The notes beneath the pieces were generated by a model. That model was not told where the DNA came from and ran no database searches. It saw only the letters and a list, made by a program, of their open reading frames with translations. Shown piece by piece: positions 1-7,851 of a stretch of DNA of 64,000 bases; positions within the stretch are counted from its first letter, which is position 1, and each line of letters opens with the position of its first letter. The translations under genes were made by a program, and so were the position numbers. This DNA comes from Methylorubrum salsuginis (GTDB lineage: Bacteria; Pseudomonadota; Alphaproteobacteria; Rhizobiales; Beijerinckiaceae), in the NCBI RefSeq assembly GCF_900114375.1, contig NZ_FOSV01000006.1, forward strand, positions 23,679-87,678. The letters are read 5' to 3'.

Positions 1-488
1 GTCTGCATCGACCAGCCTACGACACGGCGCGAGAACAGGTCGATGACGGCGGCAACGGTGAGCCAGCCCTCGGCCGTCCAGATGTAGGTGAAGTCAGCGA
101 TCCACTTTCGGTTCGGGGCATCGGCCGCGAACCGCCGCTCCAAGAGATTCGGCGACGCGGCGGCCCGCTCCCCCTCGTCCTTCGGCAGGCCACGTCGGCG
201 CGGCCGTGCCCGCAGGGCGCTCTCGCGCATGATCCGCTCGATGCGGTGCAGCCCGCACGCGACGCTCTCGGCCAGCACAGCGCGCCAGACCCACCTTGCG
301 CCATAGGTACGATCGCTGGCTACGAAGCTCGCGCGCGCCTTGCTCAGGATGGCCTCGTCGTCCCGCGCATGTTGGCTGGGCTGCCGGGTAAGCCACGCGT
401 GGAAGCCCGAGCGCGAGACGTCCAGCGCCGCGCACATCCACGCGACCGGCTAGACAGCGCGATGCTTTGCGATGAACGCGAACTTCAT
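1..488 (-). pseudogene. IS3-family transposase OrfB, interrupted by an amber codon, partial
   Basis: Read from the ATG at 488, the protein begins MKFAFIAKHRAV and meets TAG at 452-450 (codon 13). After this stop the same frame stays open to base 1. It shows typical OrfB blocks: [19 protein letters not shown], then [12 protein letters not shown], then the DDE catalytic-domain start [15 protein letters not shown] and [14 protein letters not shown], which hold the first two catalytic aspartates. The glutamate of the DDE triad would lie beyond base 1. IS3 OrfB proteins normally have Trp at the position of the stop, so a TGG to TAG change is the likely cause. The 5' end of the element is complete here; the 3' part is off-window. 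Confidence 0.85.
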
Positions 489-522
489 ATCGCGTCCCTC
501 GCAAAGTAGGCGGCGGCCTTTT

Positions 523-795
523 TTAGGATGTTGCTTCGCTGACCTTCGGCTCACGCTCCGCCTTCAGACGAGCGACCTCCTTGCGCAGCCGGTCGATCTC
601 GATCTGCTCGGGCTTCATCTGGCCCTGACCAGGGAAGGCATGGTGCGGATCGGCCGCCGCCTGCTTCACCTACCGGTGCAGCATCGTCTCGTGAACGTCG
701 AGGTCGCGCGCGGCCTGCGCGACACTGACACCACGTTCCCGAACCAGTCGAACCGCCTCGATCTTGAACTCACGTCCGAACTTGCGACGCTGCAT
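523..795 (-). pseudogene. IS3-family transposase OrfA, interrupted by an amber codon
   Basis: Starting at the ATG at 795 the frame encodes MQRRKFGREFKIEAVRLV, then a helix-turn-helix block (SVAQAARDLDVHETMLHR), then TAG at 672-670 (codon 42). Family members normally have Trp at that position (HRWVK). The frame then continues VKQAAADPHHAFPGQG and a leucine-zipper-like segment (EIDRLRKEVARLKAERE), and ends at 523. Close to the end about 20 bases appear inserted compared with the usual ERDILKKAAAYFA ending. This changes the C-terminus to EPKVSEATS and removes the normal overlap or frameshift region with OrfB. OrfA binds the IS ends and regulates transposition; this copy should not make a full protein. 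Confidence 0.85.
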
Positions 796-830
796 GGAGC
801 ACCTCCAGCTTCACCATCAAACCTAAACCG

Positions 831-1438
831 GGTGTCCGTGAAACAGGCAGCAGGCCAGTGTAGGCGAGGCGCCCTCGAACTCGGCCTGCACGCCTCCGTA
901 ACGGCTGGACTGAAGGCCAGCTAGCGCAGCCTCTCGTTCCACCTCGAAAGCAGCATCCACACGAAGCCGAATAGCTCCCTGCGAATTAACCGCATACTTA
1001 ACATGCTGCTGATCAAAGATGCTCTGAAATTCAGGGAGCCATCTCTCCCTATGCGAATTACGACCTGATTAAAAAATATATTCCGCAATTTATGCAATCT
1101 ATTCAAGGATTTATCTTATTTTTCCCTGAATGAAATGGACGTTAAACGATGACGCACCCGAGGCATACCGCAGCATAACCCCGCGATGTTACTTGATGAC
1201 TACTTATCCAGAAACAGAGAGTCCCGCGGCACAAGATTTACATAAGTCGCAGCAAGCTGGACCCGCATCCGCTTGGAGTCGCTCTGCAACGCTGAAGGAC
1301 GAAAATATATGTCGCTGAACGTTGCGGTCATAGTGTCGCCCCCCTGGGGGACACCTTGGTGGGCAATTTGAGGGAGACCGCCATCCAGACGCCCTCTAAG
1401 CAACTGAATTAATTACACTAATTTTAGCAACAAGTAGG
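831..1438. other. AT-rich gene-poor stretch between the IS remnant and tRNA-Ser
   Basis: About 600 bases with clearly lower GC than the rest of the window, especially 1060-1140 and 1405-1435. No convincing gene was found. The best open frame is a 43-codon minus-strand ORF (1331 to 1200, starting MTATFSDIYF) preceded by AGGGGGGCG at a workable spacing, but it resembles nothing I recognise. A short GC hairpin (GTGTC-CCCCC / GGGGG-ACACC) sits at 1335-1360. The position next to the tRNA 3' end is where integrated DNA commonly lies. Confidence 0.5.
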
Positions 1439-1528
1439 TGGCGGAGGGAGCGGGATTCGAACCCGCGATACCGTTTCCGGTATACACACTTTCCAGGCGT
1501 GCGCCTTCAACCACTCGGCCACCCCTCC
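1439..1528 (-). tRNA. serT: tRNA-Ser (anticodon GGA)
   Basis: The minus strand reads GGAGGGGTGGCCGAGTGG at the 5' end and closes with GGTTCGAATCCCGCTCCCTC followed by an encoded CCA. The acceptor arms GGAGGG/CCCTCC pair. The anticodon loop is CTGGAAA, giving anticodon GGA for UCC/UCU serine codons. A long variable arm (TGTATACCGGAAACGGTATC region) is diagnostic of class II tRNASer. Total length is 90 nt. The gene symbol follows common naming for Ser-GGA tRNAs and is tentative. Confidence 0.95.
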
Positions 1529-1694
1529 GGAGTCCCACCGGGAACCGCCTGAGCCCTGAGGCTCGCTGCGGTCCCGCGCAGCGGGAGCCGTGCTGTAACC
1601 GGGGCGCCGGCTTCTGGCAAGCGGGAGCGTGATGCTCTCGATCGATCGCCGCGCGGGCGTCCGATCCGCTGGCCGAAAGCCGGCGCCCCGGGCC

Positions 1695-3245
1695 TCAGGC
1701 GATGTGGCGGGGCCGCTCCACCGGGGTGCCCGGCGGAACCGGGGCGCGGGGGATCGCCGGAGCGGCGGGCGTCGTCGTCGCGGGCGCGGACGAGCCGGCG
1801 CCGGTCTCGAGGAAGCCGGGCTTCGAGGCGGGCGCGGCCCCGGCGGAAGTCGGCACGGGCATCGAAGGCGAAGGCGTCGAAGGCACCGTCTGGGTCGCCC
1901 CGATGCGGGGCGCATCGGTGTCCACGGCCATGGAGGCGTCCTCGTCCTCGGGAGCGGCCAGGATTTCCGGCGGGGTCTTCCAGACGAAGGCGTCGAGGCG
2001 GCCGGTCGTCGGCGAAATCGGAGCCCAGCGCTCCGAGATGACGCCGTCGGCGACCCAGGCGGGATCGCGCGGGGCCCGGGCCGCGCGGGCGAGCCATTCG
2101 CGGGAGCGGCCGGTCTCGGCGCCGTGCTCGGCGGCCTCGATCCGCGCCATCATCCGGCAGACCCGGACGGTGGGGCGGTCGTCGAGGAGCGGGGCCAGGG
2201 TCTCGCGGGCGCGGCCGAACTCCTTGGCCTCGGCCGCGGCCTGGGCCAGCACCAGCCGGGCCTCCGGGTCCCAGGACGAGAGCTTGGCCAGCGTCTCGGC
2301 GCGGGCGACGCGGTCGCGGGCGGAATCGCCCGTGCGCAGGTTGAGATAGACACGCCCGAGTTCGGGATGCGGCGTGGATTTCCACGCGGCCTCGACGATC
2401 TTGGCGGCCTTGCGCAGGTCGTTGCGGCGCGCCAGCAGGCGCCCGGCGATGACGGCGGCGGGCACGAGGTCGGGGGCGAGCTTGACGGCCTTCAGCGCCT
2501 GATCGGTGGCGGTGTCGGGGGCGCCGGCCTCGTTGCTCTGGGCGGCCGCCGTGAGCAGCACCGCGCGCTGGCGCCGCGCCGCGTGCTTGTCCATCAAGCC
2601 GAGCGAAGCCCGGCGCTCCACCGTTTCGGTCGCGGCCGACCAGTCGCCATCGGCGCAATGGGCCTCCATCACCGCCTCGTTGGCCCAGGTGACGCTCGGC
2701 GCCAGGCGCGCGGCCTCCACGGCGTAGGCGCGGGCGGTGGTCTCGTCCTCGCGGCGGCGGGCCTCGACGAACAGGCCGCGCAGGCCGAGCACCCGCGTTT
2801 CGGGATCGTCGGCCATGCTGCGGAAGGCGCGCTCGGCGGCGTCGCGGTCGCCCGAGATCTGGGCGGCCTGCGCCTTGAGCAGCAACGTCAGCGGCTGGGA
2901 GCCGAGCAGCCGCTCGGCGTCGCTGGCGTGGCGGCGCGCGGCGAGCGGATCGCCCGAGCCCACCGCGATCATGCCGCGGGAGAGCGAGGCGAGGCCCTTG
3001 TTGCGGCGGCGCTCACGGGTGGAGCGGCTGATGCTCGCTGGCAGGCCGATGACGCCGGTGACGATCGCCCAGATCAGGGCGATCACGATCGCGGCCACCA
3101 GCACGCCGGTCAGCGCGATGGCGAGGCTCATCTGGACGTCGTAACCGCCCCAGTTGACGTTCACGGTGCCCGGATGATCGGCGATCCACACGGCCCCGTA
3201 GGCCGCGAGGGCCAGGAGGGCCAGGAAAACGAGGGCGCGCCACAT
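1695..3245 (-). CDS. hemY: HemY-like TPR membrane protein
   Basis: 516 residues. The N-terminus has two hydrophobic helices (about residues 3-22 and 40-65) separated by a short periplasmic loop with NVNWGGYDVQMS, the conserved start of the HemY_N domain. Tetratricopeptide-like alanine-rich helices follow (about 85-400), and then a low-complexity Pro/Ser/Thr/Ala tail. This is the proteobacterial HemY family linked to late haem synthesis by gene position. It is not the Bacillus HemY protoporphyrinogen oxidase, and its biochemical role is unsettled. It is the last gene of a minus-strand set with hemD and a mitofilin-like gene, an order conserved in alphaproteobacteria. The start ATG follows AGGAGGCCC. 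Confidence 0.85.
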   Translation of the reverse strand: MWRALVFLALLALAAYGAVWIADHPGTVNVNWGGYDVQMSLAIALTGVLVAAIVIALIWAIVTGVIGLPASISRSTRERRRNKGLASLSRGMIAVGSGDPLAARRHASDAERLLGSQPLTLLLKAQAAQISGDRDAAERAFRSMADDPETRVLGLRGLFVEARRREDETTARAYAVEAARLAPSVTWANEAVMEAHCADGDWSAATETVERRASLGLMDKHAARRQRAVLLTAAAQSNEAGAPDTATDQALKAVKLAPDLVPAAVIAGRLLARRNDLRKAAKIVEAAWKSTPHPELGRVYLNLRTGDSARDRVARAETLAKLSSWDPEARLVLAQAAAEAKEFGRARETLAPLLDDRPTVRVCRMMARIEAAEHGAETGRSREWLARAARAPRDPAWVADGVISERWAPISPTTGRLDAFVWKTPPEILAAPEDEDASMAVDTDAPRIGATQTVPSTPSPSMPVPTSAGAAPASKPGFLETGAGSSAPATTTPAAPAIPRAPVPPGTPVERPRHIA

Positions 3246-3367
3246 GGGTCAGGGCCTCCTTGGAAGCACGGCGAGCGGGCGCTCGCGGCCCGGACAAGCA
3301 GGAAGGGAATGAGGGCGCGCGGAACGCGGGCCCATCGTCGGAAACACCGTCATCGGCCGCGCGGGTC

Positions 3368-5659
3368 CTAGCGCGCCGGAGGGAGGCCGGTGAAGGCGTC
3401 GGCGAGCAGCGACTGCGCCGCCTTGCCGGCCTCGGCGCGGGCATTCAGCCGGGCACCGAAATCGCCGGCCTGCGCCTTCGCCTCCTCGGGCAGGGCCGCG
3501 AAGGCGGTCGCCGCAGCCGACAGGTCGCCGTTGTCGAGGGCGGCCTGGACCTGCGCGGTCGAGCCGTCGGCGCCGCCGCCCGCCGCGGCGCCCTGGCCTT
3601 GGGCGGGGGCGTCGGCGCGCTTCACCTGCACCAGCGAACTCGCCATGTTCATCAGCCGGTCGCCGACGCTGCCGCTCTCGGCCACCGCCTTGGCCTGGGC
3701 GGCGCGCTTGGCCTCCGCGATCTTGGCCGAGATGGTGCGGAACTCAGCGGAAAGCTTGGCCGGAGTCGGCGCGCCCTTGTCGGCGAAGGGGCTGAGCGCC
3801 GCGACGCGCTTGGAATCCGCCGGCTCCTGGCCCCGCAGGCTGGCCAGCGCCTCGGGATAGGGCTGGCCGGCATCGAGCGCGGTGGCGATGCGGTCGGCGG
3901 CGACGATCCGCAGGGCCGACTGCACGGTCGCCGCCTTGGCGGTCTGGTCCAGCGCCTTGTCGAGGGTGGCGAGCTTGTCGGCCTGCTCCTGAAGCCGGCG
4001 GTCGATGCCCTTCACGCTTTCCTCGGCGCGGGCCTGGGAGGCTTCCGCGGCCTGTTTGCCGGCTTGGCTTGCCTCCTGCACCGCCTGCGTCGCTGCGCCG
4101 ATCTTCGCGTCCAGCGACTTCTGCACCTCGTCGAGGCGCTTGGCGAGGCCGGCATCGGCGGTCTCGTTGGCCTTGGTGCGGCTCTCGATCTCGCCCTGAA
4201 GTGCGGCGAGTTTCTGGGTGACGTCTTGAGCGGCGCCCGAGTCCTTGCCAGCCGCTTCGAGCGTCTTGATCCGCTCGTCGAGGGCGGCGAGCGCCGTGCC
4301 GTCGCTCGGTTGGGCCTGAGGTTGCGCCTGCACCGCCTTGGCCTCGGCGTTGCCGTCGCGTCCGGGCTCCTCCTGAAGCGCCGAGACGCGCTGGTCGAGG
4401 GCATCGAGGCGGGCCGCGATGTCGGCGGGCACGGCCGGGGCCGGGGCGGCGCCGTCCCCCGTCGGGGCGGCGGATGCGGAGCCGGCCTTCTGCAGCGCTT
4501 CCTGCGCCTTGTCGCCGGCCGTCTTGGCGGCGGCCTCGGCGCGCTTGATCGCCTCGGGCAGCGGCTTCAACGCCTGCTCCTCAGCGGCGATGCGCTTGTC
4601 GAGCGCGGCCACGGCATCCTTGGTGGCGAGCCCCGCCACCGCCTTGTCGAGGTTGTCCAGGCGCGGGTCGCTGGCGCGGTGATAGGTCGTCACGCCGTAG
4701 AGGAGGCCGGCGCCGATCAGGCCGCCCAGCAGCCCGGAGGCCGCCACCGCGCCGAGGCCCGCCCGGGCTTTGGCCGCCGTGTCCGCGGATTTGGCGTCGG
4801 GCCGGGTCTGGCCCTTCGCGGCGTCCTTGGCCGCGTCCCTCGCAGCGTCCCTGCTCGCACCGGCCTTGGCGGCCTCGGCCGGATCGGGGACGCGCTTGGC
4901 TTTCATGTCGAGGATCGGCCCGTCGGTGAGCGAGGTCGGCTCGGTCACGCGGGTCGGCCCCGCAGCGGACGGGCTGCCGGTGGTGGTGCCCGAGGGCTTT
5001 CCATCCGCCGGCTTGGCATCGGACGGTTTGGCATCGGACGGTTTGGCGCCGGCCGGCGGCACATCGGGCTTGATCGCGCTGCTGCCGGTCGGGCCGGGCT
5101 TGGCCGGGCTGTCGGCCTTCAGCTCACCCGGCCTCGCGGTGGCGGCGGGCGGCACCGCGCTGCTGCCGGTGGAGCCGGGCTTCAGCGGCGCCGCGCCGCC
5201 GGAGAGGTTCGAGGGGGCGCCCGACGGCGACGACGCGGCGCCCGCGGGCTTGGCGGGTTCCACGGGCTTGGCGGGTTCGGACGGTTTGGGGCCGGAGCCG
5301 ACCGGCGGCACGGGGCTTCCCGCCATTCCGGGCTTTTGCGGCGCGGCCGAGGCGCTCGACGGGGAACCGGCGGTCGATCCGGTGGACGAGACGGACGGCG
5401 TGGCCCCGGCGGGCTTGATCGGATCGGACGGCTTGACGGGCTCGGAGGGCTTGGCCCCGATCGGCGGCACGCCGCTGCTGCCGGTGGCGCCGGGCTTGGC
5501 CGGTTCGTTCTTGGCCGGTTCGTTCTTGGCCGCCTCGGGCTTGGTGGCCTCGGGCTTGGCCACGGCGCCCGGCATGCCGGGCTTGGAATTGGAGTTGGGG
5601 GAAGAGGCGGGGGGGGCGCCCTTGTCCGCAGGCTTCGGACCATCCTTGGGTGAAGTCAC
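3368..5659 (-). CDS. Mic60/mitofilin-like inner-membrane protein
   Basis: 763 residues from a GTG start, with GGGAG nine bases upstream. The N-terminal third (about 1-290) is a low-complexity Lys/Pro/Ala/Glu/Ser region with repeated KPG-x-TGSS and KPSD/KPSEP units. One transmembrane helix lies at about 297-320 (GLLGGLIGAGLLYG), followed by a long Ala/Glu/Lys/Gln-rich coiled coil (about 325-600). The C-terminal part (about 620-763) matches the mitofilin end, with FRTISAKIAEAKRAAQAK and DRLMNMASSLVQVKR. Alphaproteobacterial Mic60 homologues are anchored in the inner membrane, bend membranes and contact the outer membrane; they are the source of mitochondrial crista-junction Mic60. Placement between hemD and hemY is the usual context. 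The family assignment rests on architecture plus context. Confidence 0.8.
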   Translation of the reverse strand: MTSPKDGPKPADKGAPPASSPNSNSKPGMPGAVAKPEATKPEAAKNEPAKNEPAKPGATGSSGVPPIGAKPSEPVKPSDPIKPAGATPSVSSTGSTAGSPSSASAAPQKPGMAGSPVPPVGSGPKPSEPAKPVEPAKPAGAASSPSGAPSNLSGGAAPLKPGSTGSSAVPPAATARPGELKADSPAKPGPTGSSAIKPDVPPAGAKPSDAKPSDAKPADGKPSGTTTGSPSAAGPTRVTEPTSLTDGPILDMKAKRVPDPAEAAKAGASRDAARDAAKDAAKGQTRPDAKSADTAAKARAGLGAVAASGLLGGLIGAGLLYGVTTYHRASDPRLDNLDKAVAGLATKDAVAALDKRIAAEEQALKPLPEAIKRAEAAAKTAGDKAQEALQKAGSASAAPTGDGAAPAPAVPADIAARLDALDQRVSALQEEPGRDGNAEAKAVQAQPQAQPSDGTALAALDERIKTLEAAGKDSGAAQDVTQKLAALQGEIESRTKANETADAGLAKRLDEVQKSLDAKIGAATQAVQEASQAGKQAAEASQARAEESVKGIDRRLQEQADKLATLDKALDQTAKAATVQSALRIVAADRIATALDAGQPYPEALASLRGQEPADSKRVAALSPFADKGAPTPAKLSAEFRTISAKIAEAKRAAQAKAVAESGSVGDRLMNMASSLVQVKRADAPAQGQGAAAGGGADGSTAQVQAALDNGDLSAAATAFAALPEEAKAQAGDFGARLNARAEAGKAAQSLLADAFTGLPPAR

Positions 5660-5779
5660 CGGCGTTCGCTCCCTTCGCCACCTTTGAGAGGCACCGCGCT
5701 CCCATAGAGCGGTCGGGCGGCGCCATCCATCCCGTCATCGTTTCGCTTACAACCGTCCTCGGACCGTCACGCTTCTCCC

Positions 5780-6505
5780 TCAAGCGGGAGAAACCGGTCG
5801 GTCCGGGGCCGGAAGGCCGGCAAGGAGGGCGTCCTCGCTCGGCCGCATCGCCACAAAATGGGCCGCGACCCCGAACTCGGCCAGTCCCGCTTCGACATCC
5901 GGCGACAGGCAGTAATGCATCAGAGCCCGAAACGCTCCGGCCAAGCCCGCCTCCCGGCACAATTCGCCGGCCACGCGGGCGCTGCGGCGGGAGAAGTGCA
6001 GCACGACCTCCGGACCCGTCCCATCGGCGGCCCGGAGCGCCCGCGCCGCGGCCTCCGGCAGGGCGTCGTCCGCCCGCGCCCCATAGGCGATCCAGATCGC
6101 GGCCCGAAACCCCGCCGCCGCGAGGCTTGCCGCGGGCTCGGCCTTGCGGTCCTCACCGGCGGCGTGGAGCAGGCGGCTTCCCGGTGGCAACCGGTCCGCG
6201 ATCTGCGCCGCGAGGTCGCCCGCATCGCCCCCGGCGGCGTGAACCTGCGAAAAGCCGGCCCGGCGGGCGCGCTCGGCGGTGCGGCCGCCGACGGCGAAGA
6301 CCGGGAGCGCGCGGGGCAGCCCCCCGGTGGCCGGCACGGCGTTGCCGCTCGTCAGGATCAGCCCGTCGAACGCGCCCTCCGGCACCGGCGCCCCGGTCGG
6401 GACGATCCGCAGCACCGGCGCCAGGAGGACGGCATGGCCGAGCCCTTCGAGGCGCCGGGCCGTGCGCGCGGCGCCGGGCTCGGGCCGTGACACCCAGATC
6501 CGCAT
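5780..6505 (-). CDS. hemD: Uroporphyrinogen-III synthase
   Basis: 241 residues from the ATG at 6505, beginning MRIWVSRPEPGAARTARRL. That is the standard HemD start, in which the Rossmann-like first domain carries the SRPEPGA motif. Later HemD features include DGLILTSGNAV, VFAVGGRTAERARRAGF and HFSRRSARV. The enzyme closes and inverts ring D of hydroxymethylbilane to give uroporphyrinogen III, the branch point to haem, bacteriochlorophyll and cobalamin, in the cytoplasm. An upstream in-frame extension to 6754 overlaps the start of divergent tsaD and lacks HemD character, so I reject it. The protein is slightly short compared with the usual 245-260 residues. Mic60-like and hemY-like genes follow on the same strand. 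Confidence 0.88.
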   Translation of the reverse strand: MRIWVSRPEPGAARTARRLEGLGHAVLLAPVLRIVPTGAPVPEGAFDGLILTSGNAVPATGGLPRALPVFAVGGRTAERARRAGFSQVHAAGGDAGDLAAQIADRLPPGSRLLHAAGEDRKAEPAASLAAAGFRAAIWIAYGARADDALPEAAARALRAADGTGPEVVLHFSRRSARVAGELCREAGLAGAFRALMHYCLSPDVEAGLAEFGVAAHFVAMRPSEDALLAGLPAPDRPVSPA

Positions 6506-6662
6506 TCGTGTCGCCCCCTCCCCTTCCCACGGAAAGCGCAACGCCTTCCCTGTCGGAAGCCGCGGTTTTTGCGTAAACCTCGCTCGCGAGGCGATGAAGG
6601 TGGCGCGCGGGGTTCCGGCGTGCAACGGCGTCTCGTCCGTTTGAGAGCCCGTTGAAGACCCG

Positions 6663-7697
6663 ATGAAGATTCTCGGCATCGAGACGACCTGCGACGAGAC
6701 CGCGGCAGCCGTCGTCGCCCTCGATGAGGGCGAGCGCGGGCTCATCCTGGCCAACGAGGTGCTGAGCCAGATCGCCGAGCACGCGGCCTATGGCGGCGTG
6801 GTGCCCGAGATCGCGGCGCGGGCCCATGTCGAGGTGCTCGACCGGCTGATCGCCCGCGCCCTGGAGCGGGCCGGCACCGATCTGGCGAGCCTCGACGGCA
6901 TCGCGGTCGCCGCCGGGCCCGGCCTGATCGGCGGCGTGCTGGTCGGGCTCGTCACCGCCAAGACCCTGGCGCTGGTGACGCGCAAGCCGCTCCTGGCCGT
7001 CAACCATCTGGAGGCGCACGCCCTGACGCCCCGCCTCACCGACGGGCTCGCCTTCCCCTACCTGCTGCTGCTGGCCTCGGGCGGCCACACCCAACTCGTC
7101 GCCGTGAAGGGCGTGGGCGACTATGTCCGCCTCGGCACCACCATCGACGACGCCATCGGCGAGGCCTTCGACAAGGTCGCCAAGCTCTTGGGCCTGGCCT
7201 ATCCGGGCGGGCCCGAAGTCGAGCGGCTGGCGGAAGGCGGCGATCCCGAGCGCTTCGCCCTGCCCCGGCCGATGCTGGGCCGGCGCGAGGCCGACTTTTC
7301 GCTGTCGGGCCTCAAGACGGCTTTGCGCATCGAAGCCGAGCGCCTCGCGCCGCTCGCGAGCCGCGACGTGGCCGACCTCTGCGCGAGCTTCCAGGCCGCC
7401 GTCGTCGATGTGGTGGTGGACCGCGTCCGGGTGGCGCTCCGCGGGTTCGGTGCGGTCGCCGGCCATCCGACGGCGCTGGTCGCGGCAGGCGGCGTCGCCG
7501 CCAACGGCGCGATCCGCCGGGCGCTCGCCGCCCAGGCCGGCGAGGTGGGCCTGAGCTTCGTCGCCCCGCCGCTGCCGCTGTGCGGCGACAACGGCGCGAT
7601 GATCGCCTGGGCCGGGCTGGAGCGGCTGCGCCTCGGGCTGGTCGACGATCTCACCGCTCCGGCCCGGGCGCGCTGGCCGTTCGCCAAGGCGTCATAA
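6663..7697 (+). CDS. tsaD: tRNA threonylcarbamoyladenosine transferase subunit TsaD
   Basis: 344 residues, full family length. It starts [18 protein letters not shown], the ASKHA nucleotide-fold signature. The metal-binding histidines are in NHLEAHALT (H115, H119), and LASGGHTQL and [12 protein letters not shown] complete the fold. The enzyme transfers the threonylcarbamoyl group to A37 of ANN-decoding tRNAs together with TsaB and TsaE, which are not in this window. It is divergent from hemD with 157 bases between the two starts, a promoter-bearing gap, and is followed by a long palindrome rather than another gene. Confidence 0.97.
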   Translation: MKILGIETTCDETAAAVVALDEGERGLILANEVLSQIAEHAAYGGVVPEIAARAHVEVLDRLIARALERAGTDLASLDGIAVAAGPGLIGGVLVGLVTAKTLALVTRKPLLAVNHLEAHALTPRLTDGLAFPYLLLLASGGHTQLVAVKGVGDYVRLGTTIDDAIGEAFDKVAKLLGLAYPGGPEVERLAEGGDPERFALPRPMLGRREADFSLSGLKTALRIEAERLAPLASRDVADLCASFQAAVVDVVVDRVRVALRGFGAVAGHPTALVAAGGVAANGAIRRALAAQAGEVGLSFVAPPLPLCGDNGAMIAWAGLERLRLGLVDDLTAPARARWPFAKAS

Positions 7698-7705
7698 GGG
7701 CTTGT

Positions 7706-7839
7706 CCAACCCATCCCCCTCATCCTGAGGTGCGCAGCGTAGCGGAGCCTCGAAGGAGGGCTCCAGAAGTCGCGCGATCCGCTGGAGCCCTCCTTCGAGG
7801 CCGCTTCGCGGCACCTCAGAATGAGGGGGTTGGATGGGA
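7706..7839. repeat. Long interrupted palindrome between convergent genes
   Basis: The inner stem is a perfect 20-bp inverted repeat: 7748-7767 pairs with 7783-7802 around a 15-base loop. An outer stem brings CATCCCCCTCAT-CTGAGGTGC (from about 7712) against GGCACCTCA-ATGAGGGGG (to about 7831). The whole element fills the gap between tsaD and the convergent chemoreceptor gene, so it could terminate both transcripts. It looks like the dispersed palindromes common in alphaproteobacterial chromosomes. Confidence 0.85.
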
Positions 7840-7851
7840 GGATGCTTCGGC

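Larger units (their letters stand above)
1..830 (-). mobile_element. Decayed IS3-family insertion sequence, left part outside the window
   Basis: Two consecutive minus-strand reading frames have the classic IS3 order: a short helix-turn-helix OrfA (795 to 523) followed by a DDE OrfB (488 down to base 1 and beyond). Both carry an in-frame TAG, and the OrfA-OrfB junction carries about 20 extra bases compared with the usual IS3 junction. The outer end near 796-830 probably holds one terminal inverted repeat, but the other end is outside the window, so the repeat and any target duplication cannot be confirmed. The element is most likely inactive. Confidence 0.8.

Noticed and set aside
488..523. 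Amber stops in the IS read as evidence for stop-codon reassignment or pyrrolysine use
   Set aside because: Both are at Trp positions in a degenerate transposon; elsewhere genes do not contain in-frame TAG, so simple mutation explains them.
1695..3245. Protoporphyrinogen oxidase (Bacillus-type HemY)
   Set aside because: No FAD-binding N-terminus; the protein is the unrelated TPR-containing membrane HemY of proteobacteria.
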